Source of the DNA: Xiphophorus maculatus
Taxonomy: Eukaryota; Chordata; Actinopteri; Cyprinodontiformes; Poeciliidae
Direction: 5' to 3'
Assembly: GCF_002775205.1 (NCBI RefSeq)
Contig: NC_036453.1
Location: 2,631,103-2,695,102, forward strand
Length of the DNA stretch: 64,000 nucleotides
Position numbers and translations under genes: made by a program. Every line of letters starts with the position of its first letter. The stretch's first letter is position 1. Positions 52,201-63,074 of this stretch are shown piece by piece. The notes beneath the pieces are model-generated. The model saw nothing but the letters and a program-made list of their open reading frames with translations. It did not search any database and was not told the DNA's origin.

Positions 52201-54616
52201 GACACTATTCTGTCAATATTTTTTCCCAAATAAATAAAAATATGAATTTTTTTCCCACACATTGATATTGCTCCCACAATATCACAGCTGAAAAAATGCA
52301 AAGATATTAGTTAATTTATTATGAATGGAATAAAGTTGAGTCTCCACTTGTGATTTTTTGTGTTTCTTACATATTATTAATTCTTAGCCTAAGAATTAAG
52401 ACCAGACAAGGTTTGTACAAACCGAGACAAAATGCACAGGTCTAAATCAGAGCCTGTGATGAAGTCAATGTGTAGCTTCAACGTGGAAATTCGGTCTATT
52501 GCTCAATGGGTTGCTTCTTTTTACAACTGTCTATATTTCCTCTCTATGCTCATTTCCCTCTCTCCTCAGCCAGCACATACACGCTGCGGTTTAGCGTACC
52601 TACCACGTAACTTGGGAAGTATTGCAATGTGGAATTCATGGACAGTTTATACAGAAATAGATTCCTTTATTTAAGAAATGCATACAATTTTATTTTTCAG
52701 GGTTTCTTCCAGTGCATTTTCAGCCTGGAGGGTCACCAGGCTTTCCTCCCCCTCCGGCCAGGCTAAGCGTTGTTTGCCTTAAATTGTTTGTTTTTTTTCA
52801 ATACACTGGCAACAGTGACAGCAAAGACGGATTAAACTAGGTTTACAGTTGACGGGCAGGTGTAACTGATGTGCAATTACACCTGCCAATTACACAAAAT
52901 TACACAAAAAAAACAACTGTTCAACAAAAAATGATGTCAACTGCCCGTTGGCCTCGCATGTTATAATTTAAAATAACGACGTCTGCTCGTACATCTCTGA
53001 ATTTCTGTAGCTTTTAAAATATTTCAAACACAAAAATGTTGGCTAGGGAAAATCGTGGACTGCCCTAGCGGCCCCTAGCACCAGGCTTAGCAAGCTTTCT
53101 GGGGGAAACTCTGGTATTATAGCTGATTGTGGTTTTCGGGCCGACCACAGATCTTTGAAAAACCTGACCTGCCGATTCTGATTTTTTTTGTCTGAAAAGC
53201 TGCTGAATATAGTGACAAAGTTGGGACAGTGGATGATTCTCAGACCTCTGCGGATGTATTTAAAATCTGTTTCACATGCAAGTATCGCTGAACACAGAAT
53301 TAAGGGAATCGGGCGTCACTGACTACTAGTACTTACTTCTGTGACAATTATAACCAGTTTTTATCAATGACTTGTTGATCTTTTTCACTCAGGTATGTAC
53401 ACTTGTTGTCAATCGCCTTAGCATTCCATGCTGAGAACAGCTACCTGACCAGATGATAAACGATCAAATTAGATTGACTCAAACTGACTTCCCCAACAAT
53501 GGCCCTGCTGGGTAGGCCAACACAATTTAGCCACTCACCATATATGGGCATACTGGGAACTGTGCGCTTTATTTTCTTAACAAACTGGAGGCAAATCTAT
53601 GTCATTTCCTGTTTTCCAAATGTAACCCAAAGTTTCAGCCTGCAACATGGACCCAGCCCCTGCCTCCCCATGTCTGGGCAGGTCTATGCAACAAAAAGCC
53701 AACCAGCTGTTTTTTGTTTTTGTTGTTGTTGTTTTTATTTACCTGCTACTTATGTTTTTCTTGCTCTTGTTTTTCCTTTTGAGGCTTTCCCTCTCCCGGC
53801 TGCTGATGAAGGGTGGCATAGAGGCATAGCCATGCTCAGCTTCTGCAAGCAGATAAACAACATCGTGGTCACATGTCTTGTTATTTAGTGGTGCAAAACA
53901 TAGCCACAGTAAGCATGAGCCCCGCATGAGAAAAAAGAGGAAGACTGCATGATGTGCCACCTCTTTAAGGATCTAAGGTAGCATTAATATTATTAATGCT
54001 ATGGTGCATGCATGCCATTTATTTTATGCAGTATTTTGATATAGTACCCCCCACCAACCCCACCCCGTTACCACCACCCCCTATCAGCTTGGACAATGAT
54101 GTCATCCTGAACGACAATAAAGCCCACTAGCTAACCACAACAGAAGGAAAGGAGGGGCCTCCACTGAAACATTGTGTTCCTCCACATCTGAATGCCTCTG
54201 CAACATATGCATTCATTCTTCCCGAATTGCACGGATGTCTTTGCGGAACGCATTTGAAATCCCCCCCTCCCCCCAAAAAAATATGAATTATTACCACTAT
54301 CACGACGATTATCAGACACCTGGGTAAAGTACACACTGTTCAAACTCCAAAAAACAATAATAATACTGCATGGGTCGTCAGATTACTTGTTGCAAAAATT
54401 AAAGCAGGGCTGCAAACGCATATATGTCCATAAAGTCTAGTCACTTGTGGAAGGACTGCCACTGTGACGTTAAATCGGAGAAAAAAAAACAAAAAAAAAA
54501 CTAAACAACAACAACAAAATAAGTGAGACAATATATATGTATACTCTACCTCTTTCCCTGCGTTCGAGGTACTCGGCTGCTTCAATCAACATCTGCACCA
54601 TTCCGATCGCCGCCAT
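33323..54616 (-). CDS. mxd1: MAX dimerization protein 1 (complete, 6 coding exons, 222 aa)
   Basis: bHLH-leucine zipper repressor that dimerises with MAX at E-boxes (CACGTG), recruits SIN3-HDAC and opposes MYC. Exons: 54550-54616, 53743-53842, 44829-44858, 36680-36794, 35531-35690, 33323-33519; all GT-AG and in phase, 669 nt with stop. The SIN3-interaction helix is at about residues 5-22 ([17 protein letters not shown]); EHGYASM at 25-31; a basic KRKNKSKK nuclear-localisation patch at 44-51; the basic region and HLH at 56-104 ([37 protein letters not shown]). The zipper has L106, A113, L120, L127 and L134 in heptads. The acidic C-terminus ([18 protein letters not shown]) and the ending [11 protein letters not shown]...LACGL match MXD1 rather than MXI1, MXD3 or MXD4. 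Human MXD1 is 221 aa. The neighbour snrnp27 also borders MXD1 in human. Confidence 0.95.
34060..34437 (+). repeat. GGGGCAGTATTATG repeat, copy B (3' truncated)
   Basis: TTAAAGGGGCAGTCTTATG start, then CCAGGTGTTTGCTAATTACT and a GCTCTGTGAGGCGAAAGC end. Missing the AAAGCAACACTCCAG part. Confidence 0.7.
35174..35491 (+). mobile_element. hAT-like MITE, CAGGGTTTCC family, copy 2
   Basis: CAGAGTTTCCCCCAGTG at the left and TGTAAACCCTG at the right; shares GCCAGGCTAGGTGTTGTTTA and the GCGCCCCCTACCA block with the other copies. In mxd1 intron 5. Confidence 0.65.
35531..35690 (-). CDS. mxd1: mxd1 coding exon 5 (residues 105-158, zipper)
   Basis: [17 protein letters not shown] through [25 protein letters not shown] acceptor, GTGAGC donor. 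Human MXD1 has RIRMDSIGSTVSSERSDSDR here. Confidence 0.95.
36680..36794 (-). CDS. mxd1: mxd1 coding exon 4 (residues 66-104, HLH)
   Basis: [19 protein letters not shown] through [14 protein letters not shown] acceptor, GTACTA donor, phase 0 at the 3' side. Confidence 0.96.
37240..37298. repeat. (CA)n microsatellite with one interruption
   Basis: CA units with a CCC interruption at about 37271; mxd1 intron 3. Confidence 0.95.
43417..43775. mobile_element. GTCATAATATTA foldback MITE, copy 2
   Basis: Ends GAGGGCCAAGCTAAGAAAAC and TTTTCTTAGTATGGCTCC are inverted repeats. Left half has AATAAAGTC units, right half their complements (GACTTTATTCTCATAA). In mxd1 intron 3. Confidence 0.65.
44829..44858 (-). 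CDS. mxd1: mxd1 coding exon 3 (residues 56-66, 30-nt microexon)
   Basis: Encodes STHNEMEKN, the N-terminal part of the DNA-contacting basic region. CTGCAG acceptor and GTGAGT donor. It is too short for ORF finding; it was found by searching for the family motif between exons 2 and 4. Confidence 0.95.
45291..45760 (+). repeat. GGGGCAGTATTATG repeat, copy C (both termini kept, internal deletion)
   Basis: Left end AAAGGGGAAATATTATG and right end ATGATACTGCCTCTTTT are inverted repeats of each other, which shows that the family is a DNA-transposon type element. The CCACCAGGTGTTTGC middle is deleted. Confidence 0.7.
46924..47285. mobile_element. Long foldback element, CACTGCAAAAACAC family
   Basis: Two arms of roughly 170 bp are near inverted copies around a centre at CACTTATAAACCAGGGAAAA...TTTATAAGTGG. 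Ends CATTGCAAAAACACAA and TTGTGTTTTTGCAGTG. No ORF. In mxd1 intron 2. Confidence 0.8.
47666..48233 (+). repeat. GGGGCAGTATTATG repeat, copy D
   Basis: Nearly full-length relative of copy A, with CTTCAGGAAGGTATCACAAC and CCACCAGGTGTTTGCTAATT. In mxd1 intron 2. Confidence 0.72.
48671..48908. mobile_element. GTCATAATATTA foldback MITE, copy 3
   Basis: Ends GAGCCACACACCAAGAAAAA and TTTCCTTAGCGTGGCCCT are inverted repeats. Same unit structure as copy 2. Confidence 0.65.
49925..50031. repeat. AT-rich imperfect palindromic tract
   Basis: ATATAT, CATATA and TGATAT units with many short self-complementary pieces. Confidence 0.85.
50327..50637 (+). mobile_element. hAT-like MITE, CAGGGTTTCC family, copy 3 (left end rearranged)
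   Basis: Right end GGGGAAACCCTG is intact; the left end is replaced by a perfect palindrome (50327-50371). Interior matches copies 2 and 4 (AAGTGTTTTATTTTAAATAG, then CCGTTGGCCTCACATGCTAT). Confidence 0.55.
51852..51980 (+). repeat. GGGGCAGTATTATG repeat, copy E (internal fragment)
   Basis: Only the GCTTTGTGAGG...GGAAACTGCAGCT...GAATGGTTGCCATGGAGATT segment remains. Confidence 0.6.
52698..53113 (+). mobile_element. hAT-like MITE, CAGGGTTTCC family, copy 4
   Basis: Starts CAGGGTTTCTTCCAGTG and ends GGGGGAAACTCTG; slightly longer than other copies because of an internal ACACAAA-rich insertion near 52865-52925. In mxd1 intron 2. Confidence 0.65.
53743..53842 (-). CDS. mxd1: mxd1 coding exon 2 (residues 23-56)
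   Basis: 100 nt, [12 protein letters not shown] through [15 protein letters not shown] acceptor, GTAAAT donor. Contains the nuclear-localisation patch. Confidence 0.95.
53843..54549 (-). other. mxd1: mxd1 intron 1
   Basis: 707 bp. Contains C-rich runs near 54050-54080 and A-rich runs near 54480. Nothing else recognised. Confidence 0.85.
54550..54616 (-). CDS. mxd1: mxd1 coding exon 1 (residues 1-22)
   Basis: Encodes [20 protein letters not shown] and ER, the SIN3-interaction helix. GTAGAG donor. The ATG at 54616 has GAAA before it, an acceptable Kozak context. Confidence 0.93.
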
Positions 54617-57600
54617 TTTCAACAATAACACTAATATTATAACAATCCGAAGAGGGATTCCAGGAGTGTATCCAACCTGCTGAAGGTCCTTCCCCAGATT
54701 CTTCCTCTCAGCGCTCAGGTGATTTGGTTGTTATGTCAGCCTTTGTTTTGTTTTTGAATGGGCGCAGGAGGGGGAGACACAGGTCGCTGTGGATCACTGG
54801 GTATATTTAAAAGTTAAAGGTCCAGCAGCATAAAGCACCAGTCAGTTTAATACCGAAACTGCTCTCTTCCTCGTTGAGCACCCAGATGATGATTTAAAGG
54901 GCTCGGTGGGAGCTAGCTAGCGGCGGGCTAACACAGCTAAACAATCCTTAAAAACCTCAATGCAAGCTAAATGAAACTGTTAGATACTGACAGGTCTTCG
55001 AAGAAAATTCGGCTTGTAGATAAAATTTGAAGATTTTTTCCCCCCCTAGCGAGTAAAATGTGTCAAGAGGGCAGCTTTGTTTTGAAGTGGGGGAAAAAAA
55101 AGTTGGCTAACGTTTGCAGAAATGACAAAATGCTAAAATAACGACGGAAAGTTGTTGCTATTTCGGTTGTATTTTGGAAGCGTCAGCCAAAGGATGAAAA
55201 ATAAAACGTTAGCCTCTACAGCTGCCAGATAGGAAAATGCTATAAAAAGGAGCTGCTAGTGTTTTCAGTTTGCCCAGCGTTACTGGTTCACGGCTGGCTG
55301 GTTCTGTCTGTGCTGGTTTACAGCTAATGGAGCGCCTGAAACGTCTAGTTGGATGCGGACGTACCGAATGACATGGAACAGATAGTTTGTCAAAGTGCTT
55401 CCAAAATAGTGCCTTGTTAGTGTGGACAACAGCTACATACTGTACTGTAACACAAAGCCTCTGTGTGCTGTTACACGATTGGATGCTGAGCATGACAACT
55501 CAGTCTCTTATTGGTCAGCAGAACCGTCATTCAACAAAAATGATTCGGCCCCTAACTGAAACTGAGGTTCTCCTTAAGCCATTTTGGCTCTGATTCCTCA
55601 TTGGTGTTGACGCATCGCTCAAAGCCGAAATGGACGTAGTGTCCTTTGAACGCAGAGGTGTGTCGTGATTGGCTATTAGCTGACAGACTTCTTAGCTATT
55701 GGTTTCAACGCCCAAAAGCAAAAGGCACAATGATAACACCCTTTTATGGGTAGCCACGCCTCTTGTGCCATGCTGTTTAGCGTTGTACGGCAATGATTGG
55801 CTCCGAGTGGTGCTGTTTGCTTTATTTCGCTCTTCGCGATTGGTTCAGGTTCATTCTCTCTCAGAATTGACCCATTCGGTCACAGTCAGCCGGAGGTACA
55901 AGCTGCAGCGATGCAACGCGGGAAGAGTTTTCTCTTGAAATGACAGCGTAGAGGCCTGTTTGGGACGAGAAGTTAGAGACAACCAGTCGAAGTTATGACG
56001 CCATTAATGGTTAAGAAGGTAAACAGGTTTTAATAAAACAAACCACTGGAGACAACCTAAAGAGACAATGCCCATCTTATAGCAATATACGGAGCAACAT
56101 TCTAATGCGGCGGCTGGTGAGCCGTCTGACAAATGGGGCGGACTCACTCTCCTCACTCAAATGGCGCATCCGCGCAAGCGCAAACTGATGTTTGAAATCA
56201 AAACAAGCAAATCTCAGTCAATACAAGCAAACGAGGTTCTCAGAGAAATGTAATTCGAGACAAACCAGAAGTATCACCAGGCAGATTCTTAATCTGTGGA
56301 GGGAAATTATTAGCACGACAGGGATTTACAGAACTGCACAAAAAAAGAAAGAAAAACACGTAAAGAACTAGAGAAGCTTTCAATACATGGCTCCCGATTA
56401 TAGCCTGTAGCTCTTCCCACTTTCTTACACAAAGCTCATCTCCATTTTGTTTTTCGACTTGTAAGTTGAGGTTTGTAGTCAGTCTGATGAGCTGTAAAGG
56501 CCCGAGGTGGTTGTGGTTTCCTCTGTCCAGCCTCCAACCCCCAGTCCACTTCCCCAGGTTTGGGGATCTAACTGCAGATTGTATGAATTACAGAAGTGAG
56601 AATACATCCCGTTATTGTTAATGGATGAAAATGAGATCATTGGTTTGTCAACCTGTTGCTTGGTACACCACGCCTGACCTTTCTGCCCGTTTCTGACCTG
56701 TGCAGACCTCCATATTATGCTGGATTTAATTGAAGTTTTCTTCTACACCCTGCACCTATTCATGTCCAAATTGTAAATATGTGGGCAATTAAGTTCTCAT
56801 ATTTTTGTTTTGTGGTAAAAAAAAAAAAAAAATCACTTCTTAGTGAAATTTTTCTTGGAATGCTCCAGCTTCTGTCTGCAGTTCATTCCTAACTGGACAT
56901 TCCCAATTGAAAGCTTAGTGAGATTTGAAAAACAAAAACACAGTTCAATAAAAACATTCCCTAATTCATTTCGTTTCCAGTTGTAATTAACAACCTGTTA
57001 GATAAACCAATCAAGTGTTCATTTGGAAAACTTCAAAACTACAAAGGACGGATGGCTTTAATTCTGAAGGAACATTTCAAATGAATATGAAACATCTTTG
57101 AGAAAAAAAAGGGGATTGTTAAAAACGATATTAGCATATTTGAGTACTAAGCTGGAGTTTGAGATATTTATTTATTTTTCTATATTTATTACTAAATCTG
57201 AATTTTAGGAAAGGAAAACAGATGTCTTGGTTCCACAAGCTGTTTAAAATCCTAGCAATTTTTCTTAAGTTTTAATTTTTAAATTGTGATTTAAAAATGT
57301 ATATTAAGTTTCTTTAACCTCCCGTGGTTGTAGGTCTTGTTCCATCAGACGGTCAGTTCCCAAACACCCCCACACACACAAAAAAAACTCGTATAAAAGC
57401 ACACGCAGGGTCAGTGTGACCACAGTGGACCGCGAACAGAGTCAAAAGCTTGTACTCACATCTCTTAAAACCACAGGAGGGTTAAAATATGAACTACCAG
57501 CAGTGCATCAAGCTATTTAGCTTGTTTGTGTGGAAATGTTTTAGAGATAGAAATGTTTACCCTATTCTTGGTTAAATACGTTTATTTATTAGTGGTTAGT

Positions 57601-57959
57601 TATTTTCAGCACTGGATGAGAAGCAGGACTCCATGATACCAGGCTGGATTCTTATCAGCAGAAAAAACATTCACAAGAAAGAAACCAAGCAGAAAGGTAT
57701 ACAGAAGCCAAAAGAGCAAGAAAAGAAAGTGTTTGATGATGTACCGATGGATAAATGAGTCAAAGATGGTAAGAAAAAATAAATAAATAAAGGTTTCATA
57801 GTCAGCACTGCACCAACATTTTTTTTATGCATTTATTAAGAATACAGCACAAATCTCAACAACAAAAAGCTCCACCTCCCACCAGGTCTGACCTGAGTGA
57901 GAACAACTGGAGGAAAAACTTTTTACAAGGTTAAATAAAAAAAAAAAAAAATTAAAAAA
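54617..57959. other. mxd1 5' UTR/promoter and intergenic space to snrnp27
   Basis: The first ~500 bp left of 55100 would hold the mxd1 5' UTR and promoter; no TATA box found. The remainder has short ORFs, A-rich tracts near 56820 and 57940, and nothing I recognise. Confidence 0.5.
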
Positions 57960-58065
57960 AAGACTTGCTGCATCACGAGACACATTTAATAGAAATAAAT
58001 CCATACTGTCCTTGTCCTCCTGCAGGGAGGAGAGACTGATGGTGAAAAACGAGCTGCTGGCACCT
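57960..58065 (-). other. snrnp27: Probable short 3' UTR of snrnp27
   Basis: An ATTAAA poly(A) signal variant lies at 57985-57990, about 75 nt past the stop, followed by a T-rich tract. End inferred. Confidence 0.5.
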
Positions 58066-58120
58066 TTAAGCGATGAAGTCCAGCGGCCTGTTGAAGCCTC
58101 CCTTCCTGTTCATGTACTGC
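58066..58120 (-). CDS. snrnp27: snrnp27 coding exon 6 with stop
   Basis: 55 nt, [17 protein letters not shown] then TAA at 58066-58068. CTTTAG acceptor. Confidence 0.96.
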
Positions 58121-61100
58121 CTAAAGAAAGAGACGGAGCAGGAAACATGACATCACTTCCTCTGCAGCACTTGCACATTACATCACCGTTAGGAGGGCTG
58201 GGATCTGCGTAGAAACACCTGCAGAGGTGATTGGCTGCTCTACCAGCAGACCATGCAGTGAACCCTCACCGCTAGGCAGGAATGGAACCTCCATGACTAA
58301 AACATTTAAAGAGCCAAATACGATAAATACAAGGAGATTCTTTACTCTGCTCTAAAGCTTCACAGTGCTATAATTAGGAGCATCAAATTGGAAATCTTTT
58401 TTATGTGTATAAATGTACCTGTATTTCCTCTTCATGGTAACATTGACTGCATATGCATTAACCGATCCATCCGTTTTCTTACCCTATTGGGGAAAAAAAA
58501 AACAAAAAAACACATTTATTTTCTTTGTACAGTAGTTTAAAAATGTCGCAAAATTCTATCAGTGTAAAAACAGATTTTTTACACAGATAAAACCAGGACT
58601 TTGCTGTCCTGTACTGGGTGTTCCTTTACTGTGAAATCTTTAATTGCTGACATTCTGCCAGAAAATATGAGACACTTGAGATGAAAGCAACCTACAGTTT
58701 GTTGAATCTTCAATTTGGCTGCACAACACACTAGAACAAGGGTGTTCAACATGCGGTTCCCGACCCTCGACTGGCTCTTTGGCCTGTCCACAATAACGCT
58801 GGCTAAAAATGATAAAGATTCAACTAATGTTTTAAATATACATTTTATAACAAATGCTGGTTTTACCCAATTTTGTTTCATGTGATGAACTAATTTTCTA
58901 CAACAGAAAGATACTACAAATACTAGTGATATTGTTTTTTTTTTCAAGTTTAGAAATTATGTACTTTTCATTTTTCATAAATTTACATATCCATCCTCTT
59001 TTGTGCAAAAGTTTTGTTTATTTGTAAAACAAAAGACAAATTTCCTGAAGTTCATTTATTAAATGTATTTAAATTTACCTATTTAAATAAATTTAAATGT
59101 ATATAAATAAATACATTTATCTTAGTTCATAAAGTAATGAAACATTATCTGAAAAAAAAAGTAACATTTGCAGCTTTGAATAAGTCTTAGCTGGACTCAT
59201 CTGGGTCAACAGCGCCTCCTTGTGGTTGTGTGGCAACTCACTGTTGCACTCACCTTGGTTGTGTCAAAGGAACCGAACCCCATCGTTTTCATCATCTCGA
59301 TTTCCTCCTCTGTTTTGCCTTGCATATCCTCAGCTGTAACAGCACAAGAGGAAAAACAAACGACTGTTTTTATCGGTTCGACTCCGGGTCAGCATGTTGG
59401 CGAACGAACGCGCTTCTGCTGTTGATGACGATACCTGAGATCTGAATGGACTTCCCAGGTTTGTCTTTCGCCTCTTTCCGCTCGTCCTTCTGCCGCCCAG
59501 GAGAGAGGGAGGAGGAGCGATGGCGTCTGGGAGGAGTCCTGTCCGAGGAACAGAGACACGGCTTCAGGATTTATTGTCACGTCTACGCACGCGGAAGCAG
59601 GAAGTGGAGCTGGGCACAAACGATTAACAATCCAGACGTTCCGTTCCTTCTCATTACGCCACCGCACAGGACGGCGTGAGAGCAAAACAAGACCTTGAAT
59701 GATATAGTTATCTTTTTCATGGTGTGTACAGAAAGCTGTTCTATTGTGAGGCGACAGAACATGACTGTTCATGAAAGTGGCTTTAGAGGTAAACAAGCAT
59801 GTTGACGTGACAGAGCTCACTCCATCTGTAAAACTCAGACTACAGGACTGTTTGTCATTCTGAAGTTGCACAGAAACTTTCCCACTGTGGGACAATAGAG
59901 GACTTTTCTATTCTATTCACTGTAGATGCAAATAATGACATTTTAATGATCGCCGTGACCCACAAACACGAGCAGCAGGTAGATTTTCACACAGCTGCAT
60001 GTAGGTATGGGGGAGGGGAGAGGAGGTATTTAATACACCACTGATTTCAATGAAGGTCTGACATTTCTGTTGTACATACATCTCAACTGTGTGAAATAAA
60101 TTTTTTTTTTTTTTAAAATCACATTGTATGACTAAGTAAATTGAATTTCATCGGATGAACAAAAGTGTTCGATGCTATAAAAAATATATATAACTTCAAT
60201 ATTTGGAGCAGAAATACATGTTCCTAAAGGAGCCGTTGTCACTGAGTGGTTTTAAAGGCCGCTCCTTGTAAACATTTCAACTGAGGAATCTTTTCATCTA
60301 TTTATTTATGACAGTTATCATTTTCATGTGAATGTTCTGTAACCTCTGTGTGCTGCCAGGGTTCTCTTGTAAAAGACATTTTTAATTAAGCCTTTAACAA
60401 CTCCAGAGGTCAGACTTTTCCTGTAGTTCTTGACCACTGCGGCAGAGGTTTCGGCTCCACTCCTCCACGCAGATCTTTCTGCTTTCAGAGCTGTCGCTAG
60501 GCAACACGGATCTTAAGCTCCCACCTGTCCACAATCAAACGATGCACAGCCACAACCAGCCTCCCTCTAATCCTCCAAACAGTTCTGTTTCAGTCTCATC
60601 TGACCCCATGACCTCAAGCAGCTCTCCATTTCTATTCTTGGTGTCCATAGACAGCTCTTTGGTCTCACATGGTGGACAGCCTGCAGCCTGATTGGGTGGA
60701 ATTGTGCAATTAATCCAGGTAATAGGTGGAGGGAAGAAGGGCTTCTTAAAGATGAACAAGCAGGTCTGTGAGAGACAGAATGTTTTCTGCTTGGTAGCTA
60801 ATCAAATGCTTATTCCATTAAATTAAATGCAAGTTAACTATTTTTTAAAAATCAAACAAATCATATAATGTGATTATCTAGATTTTCTCTCTGTCTCTCA
60901 CCAGCTTCATTTCCGTTACAAATGTCTGCAAAACTGTCGATATTCTGCTAATGTAAAAAAACAAAATAACTTTGCAAATGTGGTGTTTCCATTAAATAAG
61001 AAATGCAATTAAAATCACATGTGAATAAGTTGTTTCATCGATAAATCATTTTAAAGAAACAATGCCACGCCATTGTCCTCCTACCACTTCCTGTCGTCTC

Positions 61101-63074
61101 CTTTGTCTTTTTCGCCAGTAGTAACATCCAATTGTTGATCACGTGACTTATGATGCAAAATGAAAAATGTTTCTACTGGAGTTTAGCGAAAAACATTATT
61201 TTGGATACAGCCGAAAAACCACATCATCCTAGTGCAAAAACTAAAAAAACAACAACTGGATTTTAGTGGAAATTTGCTTATTTTCCATTAAGCTCATTTA
61301 TTTTCAGAATTCCAATTATATGGTGAATGGAGACGCAGCTTGTGTTGAGGTGAAGCTACGATAAATACTCCAGAACTCTACAGTCTCTGTTAGCAGAAAA
61401 ACTGGAAACAACTGTGGTGAATCAGATCATCAATTTCCCCACTTTAATCTATAGATACCTGGAATAACAATTAATGTTTGGAACGTTAAATATGTTCATT
61501 TTAAAACTGGCTGATTTAAAGGTAAGCTGAGCAGATATATCCTATTTTCCAATTAACATTCCTATTTAAGAAGTGTATTGATAGATCTACATAACTATCA
61601 TCACTCTGTGGCCCTCCAGACCAGCTTGACCCTTTTGACTGCCGGCATATTAATATATTACAGTAAAACCAGCTTTAGAGGGGATTATCTACCCATCCCA
61701 GCAGCGTATGAAAACAATCTCGACTGAACTGACGGTCTCACCTGGACCGTCTTCTGTGCGGCGAGCGTGAGCGAGATCTGCGGCGCTCTCGGTCCCGGTC
61801 CCTCGAGCGAGAGCGGTCCCTGTCCCGTCGGCGTCGCTCGTGTTCTCGTGAGGTCGAGCGGGATCGTCTTCTCTCTGGTGGCAGGAAATGACATCATGTC
61901 AGGAACTGGGCCATGTCTTAAAGCACACTGGTAGCAAGGAACTGTCATTCTTTGCAAACATTGACCAGGTGACTGTTCATCTGCCATGTCCATGTTGGAG
62001 CAACAGAGAAACTGAAGGACTTTTTATCCATCTCGTCATCAAAGAACCAAAGTAAAAAAACTTACAAACTAAAATTGTCTGCTTACAAAAGAGTTTTCTT
62101 TGAGGTCTAACCTGTTGATTCTAATTATCTTTTAACACATAAACTCGTCTGTTTAAACGGTTTTCCCTTACAAATTAAATGTATTAAACATTGACAATAA
62201 AAGAACACTGCGAGTTCTTATGGAACGATCAGCTTCTGTGCATGTAATGAGCAGAAAACTTTTATTTTATTAGCACTACTTGACTTGTTGACCACTGCTC
62301 TGAGAGGATATAGGAAAAATTGGCTCATTTTGATCAATCATTATGCCAATATGTGAAAAATATAGTTATTCAGTTCATAACTGACTAAAGAAAAAGAGAA
62401 ATCAAATGACAGTGCAGTAATTCCTTTCAGCTTAGCTTTATTTGACAGATCTGGTTTTGTAGCTTATCTGAAAAGTGAGAGGAGACCGCTTTATAATTAT
62501 TCACTTTAAAAATAAACAAACAATTGTAAAATTTTACAATAAGTCTATTCTAGGGATGGTTACATTACTTTTAATCACTTGAGATTCAACAAATAACAGT
62601 GCGCTCCTTCCGCCTCGTAATGAAAATAACTTCGACTAATCTATCATTAAAACTACATGCTTGTAGTTTTAATAAGCTGCTCTGGTTGAGCAGCTATAAT
62701 AAAACTACGTGATTTCGGCTGAGAGAGTGAAACTTTAACCGATTCTGACCAAATAACTCCCAGGTTTTCATGTTTATCTCAGTTAGCCGAGCTTTAGCTT
62801 CAGCAGCTCCAGACGCGCAGATCTAGAAGCTGCTACAATCCTCCCGAGGACTCAGTTTGCTCAGAAGGTTTCAAAGTAGACCGATAATATTTTAACCCAC
62901 TTAAACACGTTAAAACACCGCTACTTTATAGAACATATAGGGGGAAAAAACGACATTACTCGGGACATAACAGTGAACAGTAATGTAAGCTAGCGCTACA
63001 TTAGCTACCTAGCAGTAAAACCATCGTATTTTCTTACCTCGCCTCGGGGGTGTTCGACTCCTGCTTCGACCCAT
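58066..63074 (-). CDS. snrnp27: U4/U6.U5 tri-snRNP 27 kDa protein (complete, 6 coding exons, 157 aa)
   Basis: Nuclear SR-related protein of the U4/U6.U5 tri-snRNP, involved in pre-mRNA splicing. Exons: 63038-63074, 61742-61874, 59435-59538, 59254-59333, 58419-58483, 58066-58120; all GT-AG, phases consistent, 474 nt with stop. The N-terminus is [12 protein letters not shown], then an RS/RD/RE-rich domain (about residues 5-75, with [13 protein letters not shown]), a charged Lys/Glu linker, and the conserved C-terminal domain: [40 protein letters not shown] and the terminal [15 protein letters not shown]. Human SNRNP27 is 155 aa with the same ending. It lies upstream of mxd1 on the same strand, as in human 2p13. 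The promoter region is shared with a possible divergent transcript starting near 63900. Confidence 0.96.
58419..58483 (-). CDS. snrnp27: snrnp27 coding exon 5
   Basis: 65 nt, [20 protein letters not shown] then Y and part of R. CAATAG acceptor, GTACAT donor. Confidence 0.95.
59254..59333 (-). CDS. snrnp27: snrnp27 coding exon 4
   Basis: 80 nt, [19 protein letters not shown] then [14 protein letters not shown] acceptor, GTGAGT donor. Confidence 0.95.
59435..59538 (-). CDS. snrnp27: snrnp27 coding exon 3
   Basis: 104 nt, [20 protein letters not shown] through [15 protein letters not shown] acceptor, GTATCG donor. Confidence 0.92.
60906..61341 (-). mobile_element. CTGCGTCTCCATT-family MITE, copy 3
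   Basis: Inverted copy in snrnp27 intron 2. Read on the minus strand it starts GCTGCGTCTCCATTCACC and contains TGATCAACAATTGGATGTTA and TACTGGCGAAAAAGACAAAG. Confidence 0.6.
61742..61874 (-). CDS. snrnp27: snrnp27 coding exon 2 (RS domain)
   Basis: 133 nt encoding [18 protein letters not shown] through [18 protein letters not shown] acceptor, GTGAGA donor. Confidence 0.93.
63038..63074 (-). CDS. snrnp27: snrnp27 coding exon 1 (residues 1-12)
   Basis: 37 nt, [12 protein letters not shown] plus one base; GTAAGA donor. Too short for ORF finding. Confidence 0.93.

Larger units (their letters stand above)
44859..53742 (-). other. mxd1: mxd1 intron 2
   Basis: 8.9 kb, largely repeat-derived: GGGGCAGTATTATG-family copies (45291, 47666, 51852), a long foldback (46924-47285), a GTCATAATATTA foldback MITE (48671-48908), an AT-rich tract (49925-50031) and two CAGGGTTTCC-type elements (to 50637, and 52698-53113). 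The stretches 45850-46900, 48950-49900 and 50640-51850 show no coding or repeat signal that I recognise. Confidence 0.85.
58484..63037 (-). other. snrnp27: snrnp27 introns (between listed exons)
   Basis: Intron 2 (59539-61741) carries a CTGCGTCTCCATT-family MITE (60906-61341). A hAT-end-like GGGTGTTCAACATGCGG fragment lies in exon-free sequence near 58740. Intron 1 (61875-63037) shows no recognised repeat. Confidence 0.8.

Noticed and set aside
33323..54616. Identity as mxi1 or mxd4 instead of mxd1
   Set aside because: The KRKNKSKKN stretch, [12 protein letters not shown] helix and LACGL ending fit MXD1; MXI1 and MXD4 differ at these places.
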